From NCBI RefSeq assembly GCF_000003195.3, contig NC_012870.2, positions 48,123,153-48,187,152 on the forward strand: DNA of 64,000 nt. The letters are read 5' to 3'. This DNA is from Sorghum bicolor. Taxonomy: Eukaryota > Streptophyta > Magnoliopsida > Poales > Poaceae. Shown in pieces: positions 33,586 to 41,862 of the stretch (position 1 is its first letter; every line of letters starts with the position of its first letter). The position numbers and the translations under genes were made by a program. The notes under the pieces were generated by a model. That model was given only the letters and a program-made list of their open reading frames with translations. It was not told where the DNA came from and searched no databases.

Positions 33586-35040
33586 ATGTTTTATCATGGG
33601 CTCGGCAACAATGCCCGAGAAACCATGGATGCTGCAGCTGGAGGAGCATTCTTATCACTCACCATATCACAAGCCACAGCTCTTGTGGAGAAGATGGCGT
33701 CCAACCAAGGCTGGAATGAAGAGAGGACCCAGACACGCAAGAAAGGTGGAGGTTTGCATCAGCTCCAGGAGGTAGAAATGATGTTTACAAAGCTAGACCT
33801 GCTCATGAAGAAGCTCGATGATAGAGCTGGAGATAAGAAAGAAGTTATGCACATCTACGACTCTCACATGACTAGTGAGGAGTGTGGAGATACTGGACAC
33901 TCAGGCAACCACTGCCCTGAGATGCTTGAGGATGTGAACTACATCAACAACTACTACTACTACAATCGTCCTCAACAAAATCAAGGTTGGAATCAACAAT
34001 GGCATAACTACTCCGGTAATTATCAAGGTAACAATTCTTACAATAATAATAAAAAAAAATTTCCACCTCTGAGAGAGTTAGTGTCTAATCAAGGAAAGCT
34101 AATGGATAACCTATCTAAGAAATTGGCATCTAATGATAAAATGCTAGAAAATATAAATAATAGAATGGATAATTTCTCTACTGCCATCAAGAATCAAATT
34201 AGCTTTAATAAAATGATTGAATCACAGTTAAATCAAATAGCTGCTGTCGTTCCTGCTACTAAGCCCGGTATACTAGCACAACCGGAAGGATTAGAATCTG
34301 CAAATCTTGTAGACATGTTTGATGCAGGTAACTACTGGAGTAACCCCGTCACTGAAGTTACTACTGACCTTGTGCTGGTCAAGAGAGGCGATCCAGGACG
34401 CCCCGTCATCCCGATCTCCATCGGCATGGTGGACTTCCCAGAAGCACTCGGTGACTTTGACTCCAGCGTCAACATTATGCCCAGGGTACTCTATGAAAAT
34501 TTCTTTACATATCCTTTATTAGAAACAACCATGTGTTTGCAGTTTGCAGATCAGGCGTTAAGTTTCCCAAAGGGAATATTGAAGAACCTCTGTGTCCGAG
34601 TTGGTACCATGTACGCCCCAGCAGACTTCGTGGTGATAGAGACCGGTAATGATGAGTGGGCACCCATCATCTTAGGGAGGCCATTCTTAAAAACCTCGGG
34701 AGCTATCATCTACGCTAGCGCTGCCAAGATCAGTTTCTACATCAAGGGGAGGAAGGAGACATTTTCCTTCAAGAACAAGACTACACAAATCCCAGAGCAA
34801 TCTCGACATGAACCAAGGAAAAGGACCAATAGGAGGAACAGGAACAAGCAAGTGTGGACCAAGTCAGCTAAGATGGTCACTGCAGTTCATGAAGGACAAG
34901 ATCATCGACTTAAGTCACCATTTCTGACCAAGAAGGACGACCCAGGAATGCCAAGCATCTATTGCTCCATAAATGGATACAACTTCTACAAGACGTTTTG
35001 CGACACAGGATCGGGCGTCAACATAATGGCTGCGGTGTAA
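33586..35040 (+). CDS. gag-pol: gag C terminus, zinc knuckle and protease of the Athila-like element
   Basis: 484 codons in the same frame as the gag above. Residues about 100-115 are a zinc knuckle lacking its first Cys (SEECGDTGHSGNHC). A Asn/Tyr/Gln-rich stretch follows (about 125-160), then a predicted coiled coil (NQGKLMDNLSKKLASNDKML). A retropepsin-like domain covers about 265-400, with a degenerate active site LGDFDSSVNIMP and GRPFLKTSGAIIY as flap and end. A second start of a protease, FCDTGSGVNIM with a proper D-T-G, comes at 474-484. The last codons and stop come from the inserted LTR at 35,036. Confidence 0.85.
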   Translation: MFYHGLGNNARETMDAAAGGAFLSLTISQATALVEKMASNQGWNEERTQTRKKGGGLHQLQEVEMMFTKLDLLMKKLDDRAGDKKEVMHIYDSHMTSEECGDTGHSGNHCPEMLEDVNYINNYYYYNRPQQNQGWNQQWHNYSGNYQGNNSYNNNKKKFPPLRELVSNQGKLMDNLSKKLASNDKMLENINNRMDNFSTAIKNQISFNKMIESQLNQIAAVVPATKPGILAQPEGLESANLVDMFDAGNYWSNPVTEVTTDLVLVKRGDPGRPVIPISIGMVDFPEALGDFDSSVNIMPRVLYENFFTYPLLETTMCLQFADQALSFPKGILKNLCVRVGTMYAPADFVVIETGNDEWAPIILGRPFLKTSGAIIYASAAKISFYIKGRKETFSFKNKTTQIPEQSRHEPRKRTNRRNRNKQVWTKSAKMVTAVHEGQDHRLKSPFLTKKDDPGMPSIYCSINGYNFYKTFCDTGSGVNIMAAV

Positions 35041-37839
35041 CACCCCAAAATTTGCAATTTTCCAAAATAGGATAAATTATTAAATTGTGTATTTTTGTGC
35101 CCATGAAATATAGGAAAAATAATATTTTTATTAAAATTTACTATAGGAGTTAACAACTTGTTTGAGCATGCATGCCTTTGCATTGGATTTATTGTGATGA
35201 GTGGTTTTTGCTAAAGATTGAAAGGGAATTCAAATTTGGTTTTGAAAATGTTTTGAAATAGGTTTGTTTTTAAAAGAAAAGAGAAACAGAAAAAAAAAGA
35301 AAGACTCTCCCTCTCTATTTTCGGCCTGAAGGCCCTGAACCTTTCTTTCCCCCGTTCTTCTTCTCTCTGGCCCAAGTGGACCGCAGCCCAGTTTCCCCTT
35401 CCCCCCCCCCACGCCAGCATCCCTTCCCCTCTCTTCTTTTCACTTACGAGAGGGTCCCACGTCTTTGAGTCACCGACAGGTGGGACCCATTTGTCGGACC
35501 CGTCTTCCACCCGTAGCCGAGCCGGACTCGGTGAGTCTCCGCGTTAGCCACGCGCGAACCCCACCGTTGGCTTGACCCGCACGCCGAGGAGGCTTTAAAT
35601 AGCTGCCTCCGCTGCCCCGCAACCCCCTATCTCAACCCTAGCTCCAGCTGCCGCGAAGCTTCAGTCGCGTTTCGTCGCCGAGATTCAAGCCAAAGCCAAT
35701 CCGCCGCCGCAGCGCGTCTAAGACCCCGTGAGCAGCTTGCCGGGCTTCGGTTCCGTTTTGTGAAGTCGCCGAAACTCTCGCTTCATGTTTTCGTGCCTTC
35801 TGCGCGTGGCTAACTCTCGCCGAACCTTATTCCAGGGCCGCCGCCCGCCTCTTGCCGTCGTGAGCTCGCAGCGGACTTCCTCGGCTCCAATCTTGGCCTC
35901 AGGTGAGCTCGCATCGAGCTTCTAAGCGTCTCGGCATGTTTGGTTTGTTCTCTACCGTTCTCTAGCACCGCATCGGCCAACTCCGGCCATGATCGGCCAT
36001 GGCGCCGCCGCGGGTTGCCACCTTCGGCCGGCCGGCGTTAACCACCCCCCCGATCTAATCTGGTCCGTTAATCCGCGATCCAACGACCGATGTCGAAGGA
36101 TACCCCTTCGGCCGCCAAATTTGCAGAAAACCCCCCGAAGTTGTTAATGTATAAACCCGCGGTCCTTTGCGCTTTCTCCGATTACGTTTTCTAAGTTTGA
36201 AAGCGTATTTTCGTCTGCACAGTTCAAAAACCGTTTTCTCAGATTTATAGTTTTGCCATTGAACCTATTTTACTCATAAAAACTCCGTTTTAACTCCGAA
36301 TTGATCCGTTCAAGTTGCGTTAGATTCGTTTTCACGTAATCTATAGATTAGTGCTACTGTTGTACAAGTTTTCAACTTTTAAAATCTGAGTTTATATTTA
36401 ATCTATTATTTTAGATCATAACTTCTTCGTTTTAGATCCGTTTACGACTGTGAGATCGTAGAGCGAGGTAGATTCGTTTTATAAACTTTTTATCTTTATT
36501 TTTTACTGTTGGTGTAATAGGCTTGTTTGCTTTGTATGATTGTCCTTGGATGATTGTTGTTGATGTGGTGGTTATGTATAGACGGTGAGCAGTTCGTGGG
36601 TGATCAAGAGTAATACTACGAGCAGGATCAGCAGGACCAGTGTGATCAAGGCAAGTATAGCATCGGATTATCCTTGTTTCCTAATAACTTTAATCACTTA
36701 ATTCATATTGCATGTGTCTCCTTGATAAGGATTTCCTAGTATTGATCTTATACCTTGTCACCTATGGTTATGCATTGGGTAGCTTATGCTAGTGCTCCAC
36801 TAAACCATGATCTTGTAATTTGATTAAAGGATTATGCAATAAACATTAAAAGATGACTTTTTAGCAACTTTGGTAAAGAGGGCTGGAGCATTGGGCTATC
36901 TTATGGTGCTCTAGTTTCTCTCCATAAGGACTTATCTGTATCTGACCATCCGGGACATACAGTACAACTGTGAGGGCTACATGGCTCTGGCTTTAGCTTA
37001 GTATGAGGACCTTTTCTAGCTTGTTAGTGGTTACCCTTGTGGCGCAAGTGGGGGATAGCAGACTGTGGATTCCTGCGGGTGAGTCACACGGACTGACTAA
37101 TGAAACCAAGCGGCCCTAACTTGTTAGACGAACCTTTGAAAGGCTTCATAGTGAACCCTGCCGGTCTTCCTTGGTAGTGGGCTAAGAGGTCGATGGGCCT
37201 CGAGCGAAAGGGTAAATCATGACTAACAGTGAAAGTGTACAACCTCTGCAGAGTGTAAAACTGATATATCCGCCGTGCTCATGGTCACGAGCGGCCTTGG
37301 ACCAATACAGAATAAATGAACACTAATGGCAATTCATTAATGTTATTTTTGTTAATATGTTGTTTATGCTATTCTTTATTCACTTTACCTGATCATGAGT
37401 TTACTATGGGACTTGACAACTTGATGCTACCCATATGCTAAAATTGTGACAACTAAAAGCTACATGCAGTTCAACCAGTGTCTAGCCTTTGAGCCTCATG
37501 AACCCTATGTTATTCTTGCTGAGTACGAGATGTACTTACGCTTGCCTTTACATTTTATTTGGATAAAAATCCCGAATGGGTACCAGATTGCAAGCTTGGA
37601 AAAGAGTTTAGGCTTGTGCTCAACCAGTCAGTTGTCCCTATGGATTTGGAGCTTTCGCCTGAAGATCAGAGTGTCTTTTCGTTGTTTGCTATCTAAGGTT
37701 ATATCTTTTATACTAAGTTTGCTATATATATAAGCATTGTCTTTTGATATTACCCTTAATTGTGGCTATATGTGAGATTTGACTTCCTGGGCTCACATAT
37801 GTTGTGTATCTGGTTTTGTTCTTAAAACCGGGTGCTACA
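35036..37839 (+). repeat. 5' LTR of the pol-less Tekay-related element
   Basis: About 2.8 kb, TGTAACACCCC...GGTGCTACA. It shares long blocks with the Tekay chromovirus LTR in inverse orientation, for example cggtgagcagttcgtgggtg (36,581) and the tail from 36,680 to 37,300. It has a TATA-like tttaaata at 35,594 and a GC-rich leader region. ORFs at 35,211-35,510 and 37,446-37,733 are not supported. Confidence 0.85.
35594..35601 (+). promoter_or_regulatory. TATA-like box of the pol-less element's LTR
   Basis: ggctttaaatagctgcc, in the same place as the TATA-like box of the Tekay LTR (11,287, minus strand). Confidence 0.5.
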
Positions 37840-37842
37840 AAG

Positions 37843-37854
37843 TGGTATCAAAGC
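37843..37854 (+). other. Primer-binding site, initiator tRNA-Met
   Basis: TGGTATCAAAGC, three bases after the LTR end. Differs by one base from the Tekay chromovirus site. Confidence 0.9.
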
Positions 37855-38033
37855 AATGCTGACTGTAGGACGCAAGCCTAGATAGTAATGGTCGTTTTAG
37901 TCATCTTTGCTTCACTACATTCATGCTTACTATCACACCCTTGCTATTTGCTAAAATTCTTATGCTTCTATCATCTAATTCTATTATAAAATTATTGCTT
38001 CTATTCGAACTTACTCTTGGTCTAAATATATAG

Positions 38034-38792
38034 ATGGTTCGTAACGAGAAGATTGCTCACAACAACTCTGGAAGACCATGCTTAACTCGGGATATCTATG
38101 GCTTAACGGAACCAGAGTATGAAGAAGCTCGCCCTGTCACTTCAAGACATACTTGTTGGCGGAAGGAGTACTTTACCACATCCTTTAGTGGCGAAGATTT
38201 CTTTCACCCTCGGCTTGTGCGTATACTACAAGACCACTATCCTGAACAGCAAGCCAAGGTGGAATATAAGTGCACTAAGTGGACTCATCCCAAGTATGAG
38301 AGCCACTGGAGCACGGAAGCACACATCACAAGGTGGAATGAGTTTACTGGTTCACGCATGGTGGAATCCATTCACTCGTCTCTCAGTGACCGCTTCAGTA
38401 AGCATGCTAGCATATCTGATGCTGCCCATCAAGCTCTTCTGGCATATCATGGAAAGCACTACGAAGAGAGGAAGAATGGAAAACAAAAGTATCTTCCTCG
38501 TCGTCCACTAGGCACTTTTCAATGTGTGATGGCTGACCCCTACTTGGAGCAGAATGAACAACTAAAGGAGATGGCTTTGACTATCCAAGTCATGCATCAA
38601 AAGCTAGAAGACAGTCAACTAGAATTGGCAGAAGTAAGGCAATACTATGAGGAAGCCCTGGATGAGATTGATGAGTGGAGAAGTCATGGTGGATTACCTA
38701 AGATCAATGAGGTGGAGGACATACCTCGCTTAACTCCATGCAAAAGATATTACCCTGGATGTCGCTGCAGTCACACCGTGTTTAAGAAGTAG
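38034..38792 (+). CDS. Sole ORF of the pol-less Tekay-related element, 252 aa, homologous to the Tekay extra ORF
   Basis: The ATG at 38,034 lies about 180 bp after the primer site. The two proteins begin alike (MVRNEK here, MVRANK there). Clear matches follow: PRLVRILQDHYPEQQAKVEY with HRLVGMLENYFSDWDAVVEY, then THPxxxxxW, then RYLPR/KYLPR and a helical stretch ending GGLPKINE versus EGQPKIYG. It lacks the long acidic N-terminal region of the 289-aa relative. Residues about 165-225 probably form a coiled coil (QLKEMALTIQVMHQKLEDSQ). I estimate roughly 30% identity over about 180 residues. The uninterrupted frame despite that divergence suggests the protein was kept by selection. No known domain recognised. 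Confidence 0.8.
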   Translation: MVRNEKIAHNNSGRPCLTRDIYGLTEPEYEEARPVTSRHTCWRKEYFTTSFSGEDFFHPRLVRILQDHYPEQQAKVEYKCTKWTHPKYESHWSTEAHITRWNEFTGSRMVESIHSSLSDRFSKHASISDAAHQALLAYHGKHYEERKNGKQKYLPRRPLGTFQCVMADPYLEQNEQLKEMALTIQVMHQKLEDSQLELAEVRQYYEEALDEIDEWRSHGGLPKINEVEDIPRLTPCKRYYPGCRCSHTVFKK

Positions 38793-39884
38793 GAAGTCCC
38801 CCTATGTAATAAACGTTAGTAGCGAAAGTTGTGTCAAATATGTGTGCTCTGTGAACCTTTAATGTTTGATTTGTTTGTTTTAGTGCTTATGTTTGAGTTG
38901 GATTTTCATAATGAGTGCAATGATCTTGTGGGTTTCTCCACAATTTCATTTAGTTTACAGACCTAAGGTATAAGGACTCGTGAATAAATAGTTGGGTTTT
39001 AGTTTCTCTTGTTTCTTTGTCCTTGTCTTTTGGGAGCAACTTATCTTCTTCAGATCAAATCCCTAATCTCGGAGGACCATAAAATCATGTGAAAATTCTG
39101 GGTGATAGTATACTTCAAGATCTTTCTTTGACCGCAAGAATCACCCCCATAGCTGTTGTGGTTTGGGAATTACAAAAATCACAAGACGGTACAGTTGGGC
39201 TGTCAGGAATCTGGACCAGTTTCAGTTGCCTACTGTTTTGGATAAATGTAACTCCGGAATTTGGGAAAAGGTTCTATAATAAAGTTTTAGGTCTTTTGAT
39301 AAGCTTTGCAACGATGCAAGCTGCAACTTTATCGGATTAATAGGACTTGAGTTATGGCATCTACAAGTTGATGTTTCTGCACAGTTTCAAAATCTAGACA
39401 GTTCTAGTTAGTTTCTATTTTTCAGCCACATTAACTTCAGAATCAGGGAAAGTGCTATATACAGAAGTTGTGGAGGACCTCATAAGATTTTCAGCCATGT
39501 AAGACTCGTCCCCGCATGATTTTTGTAGCTTGAGATATGACTGTTGCAAGTTGCCACGACTGTGCTGAGATATTTTCTAGATAGCTATTGTCCTTGGTTG
39601 TTTTATCCAAAGTTAATGTCAGAGCCTGAGACAGTATTCTATACGAAAGTCATAGAGGATTTTGTCAGGTTCCCAACGGTGTGGGCCATAAGTATATTAG
39701 ACTGATGGAGTATGAGTTATAGCTGCTTTACTATGCTGCATATTTTTATTTCATGGGGAATTTCAGATTTCTTGTACGTGTCAATGCACATGAGTTTCTC
39801 TTGGATATTAGAAGATCATATGATAAGATAATTCACTTAGAAGATGGAACAAGCTACCCATTTGTGCCCCCTTGTTTACTCTTC
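38793..39884 (+). other. Non-coding spacer with three degenerate repeats
   Basis: The start (ggaagtccccctatgtaata) matches the region after the extra ORF in the Tekay chromovirus (minus strand, about 16,980). Three imperfect units follow at about 39,238-39,420, 39,424-39,600 and 39,602-39,745. Each runs from an 'aatgtaactccgg / ttaacttcagaat / ttaatgtcagagc' start, through an 'aaagtt' or 'gaagttgtgga' centre, to a 'gagttatggc / gagatatgact / gagttatagct' end. No ORF of note. Confidence 0.55.
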
Positions 39885-39898
39885 TTAAGGGGGGTAGC
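39885..39898 (+). other. Polypurine tract of the pol-less Tekay-related element
   Basis: cttaaggggggtagc resembles aaggggggtagaat at the 3' end of the Tekay chromovirus. The Sirevirus begins at 39,899, so the tract (or its last five bases, GTAGC) is that insertion's target. Confidence 0.75.
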
Positions 39899-40517
39899 TG
39901 AAAGCCCAAGTTTGGTTTTGGTAATTAATGACACCAAGTTGCTAATGCTTTGTGTTTAAGTGATTTGAGTTAGGCATAGCAACACATGTGATGAAAGTGC
40001 TTGGTGGCATGGAAAGGTGGCCACATGATCACAAAGGGATGAAGCATGAAGTGAAGATCATGGTGATAAATGAGGAGCAAAGTTATCAAGGCAAAGGTAT
40101 AAACATAGGGTTTTACTTTCGCCGGTCTAAGATGAGTAGAGAAGTGATTGACCGGGTTTAGGATAGATAGCCAACTATCAAGAGGGGAAATCACGGTCAT
40201 CTCTCGAATCAAGTGCTACTAGGTCCATATCTTGAGCATATGCATTAGGATCTAGTAAAGTGCTAACTTAACTCCTTTAGGAAAATGTTTGTGAAAAACT
40301 AACACACGTGCACTTTGGTGGTGGACACTTGTTGGTGTTAGCACATTTACAAAGGAGGTGGAGTTCCTAGGATTGAGAGGGGTGTGGGTTCCTCTCTCCC
40401 TCCCGCCGAGCTTGCGAGGCGGGATTCGGCGCTTTTGAGAAAATTAAGTGTATATTTTCTATTACGCCGGTGGGAAACTTGGAGAAGTAGCGGAAGTGTT
40501 TCTCAGTGGGAAACACT

Positions 40518-40880
40518 CACCGGACGCTCAGTGCGGAGGCACCGGACGCTGGCCCGAGCGTCCGGAGTGCTGTCAGAGCTTGACTTTGCTAGGGTTGAGC
40601 ACCGGACGCACTCTGGTAGCGTCCGGTGTGAGGGGTTTTTGCAACCCTCTCTGCGCACGAGTCCGGTGAGCACCGGATCGTCTGGTGCCCAGCGTCCGGT
40701 GAGGTCGCGAGTTTGACAAACTCTCTGCGCATGAGTCCGGTGAGCACCGGACGCGTCCGGTGGTCCGCAGGTGACCGTTAGAATCTGACACGCGAGATTC
40801 AAAGAGGACACGTGGCCTTTCCTTGAGCACCGGACGCTAGGGGTCGAGCGTCCGGTGATCACTTAGTAGCGTCCGGTGCC
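40518..40880 (+). promoter_or_regulatory. Array of CACCGGAC/GTCCGGTG palindromic motifs
   Basis: Opposed copies occur at about 40,518, 40,550, 40,598, 40,670, 40,735, 40,825 and 40,865, for example caccggacgcgtccggtgg near 40,746. They lie just upstream of the TATA box at 40,933, so an upstream regulatory role is reasonable. The same motifs recur at 1040-1265, 48,527-48,690 and 63,745-63,935. Confidence 0.7.
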
Positions 40881-40932
40881 CCCGTTTTCAGCCCAGTGAA
40901 AGTGGCCAACGGCTAGTTTCTCTGAGGGGGCT

Positions 40933-40940
40933 TATAAATA
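40933..40940 (+). promoter_or_regulatory. TATA box of the Sirevirus 5' LTR
   Basis: gggggcttataaatagaagg; repeated in the 3' LTR at 63,988-63,995. Confidence 0.75.
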
Positions 40941-41807
40941 GAAGGTGGCCGGCTTTGGGAGGCCAACTCTTGCACATTTGATTACTTGAGACATACATTG
41001 AGCTAGAGAACACTCCTTCCACTCATCTCCTTGCTTGATTGCTAATCCTAGTGAGATTGAGTGAGATTCAAGTGCATTGCTTTGAGAGTTGCATTTAGTG
41101 GCACTTGATTCTTGAGTTTGCTGCGGATTTCTTGTTACTCTTGGGTGTTTCTCGACGCCCTAGACGGCTTGGAGCAGCGGTGGTGTTGAGCTCGTGCTTG
41201 GAGATTGTTTCGAGCCTCACCAAGTGACTTGTGAGGGGTTCTTGAGCCTTCCCCACGGGAGATCGCAATTGGCTACTCTAGTGGATTGCTCGTGGCTTGG
41301 AGGATCCCCATCTTGTGAGTGGATGTGCGGCACCCGCTGAGGGTTTGGCTTTGGATTGCCAATTAGCTTGTGATCCATCAAGTGGGTGTATCGCCACAAC
41401 GAGGAGTAGCTTGCCGGGAAGCAAGTGAACCTCGGTAAAAATCTTGTGTCATCTCTTGCCGAGACTTTCTTGTGATTGTGAGTGATTGGTTGGATATATC
41501 TCTACTCTACAACGTTGGTATAACAATCACTCACCACTCCTTTACTTACTTGTTTATCTTGCTAGTTGTTTAGCTTGTTTAGTTTAGTCTTCTTGTTTAG
41601 GAGTGTAGCAAGTTTGTAGTTGTGCTTTCTTGTTGTAACTTGTGTTTAGCTTTCTTGCTAGACTTGTGTAGGTGGCTTGCATAGCTTAGTTGTGCTAGTG
41701 CTAGAATAGCTTCGCCTTTTGTTTTACTAATCAACTTGTCTAGTTGAAGTTTGTAGAAATTTTAAATAGGCTATTCACCCCCCCTCTAGCCATTTGGACC
41801 TTTCAAG

Positions 41808-41820
41808 TGGTATCGGAGCC
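41808..41820 (+). other. Primer-binding site of the Sirevirus, initiator tRNA-Met
   Basis: TGGTATCGGAGCC two bases after the LTR. The G at position 8 is common in Sireviruses. Confidence 0.9.
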
Positions 41821-41862
41821 GAGGCACCGTTTATTTGAGGCTTAACAACCTACGGTGAAGAA

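Larger units (their letters stand above)
31132..35035 (+). mobile_element. Athila-like Ty3 element, 5' part (continues outside window)
   Basis: It consists of a 5' LTR, a tRNA-Asp-like primer site and a gag-protease frame, cut at 35,035 by a Tekay-type LTR. The remainder of pol and the 3' LTR must lie beyond 64,000, because the insertions stacked into it never close within the window. The bases before the LTR are CTCTC, so that is the predicted target duplication. Confidence 0.85.
35036..39898 (+). mobile_element. Tekay-related element without gag-pol, carrying only an extra ORF (3' LTR outside window)
   Basis: The 5' LTR (35,036-37,839) is followed by a tRNA-Met primer site, a 2.06-kb internal domain and a polypurine tract at about 39,885-39,898. 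The only substantial ORF is 38,034-38,792. The internal domain holds no gag, protease, RT, RNase H or integrase motif in any frame. Since PBS and PPT are both present and close, the element is non-autonomous by design or by old deletion. A Sirevirus inserted at the PPT boundary, so the 3' LTR should lie beyond 64,000, with predicted TSD TGCGG. Confidence 0.82.
39899..41805 (+). repeat. 5' LTR of the Sirevirus
   Basis: 1907 bp, TGAAAGCCC...GGACCTTTCA. Positions 40,518-40,880 hold many caccggacg / cgtccggtg motifs in opposed pairs, the repeated palindromic signals known from Sirevirus LTRs. TATA at 40,933-40,940. It is an intact reference for the 3' LTR, which lacks the 269 bp corresponding to 40,163-40,431. 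Confidence 0.95.

Noticed and set aside
40518..40880. CRISPR-like regular repeats in the Sirevirus LTR
   Set aside because: Repeats are short, in both orientations, irregularly spaced and belong to a known type of Sirevirus LTR motif. The DNA is plant nuclear.
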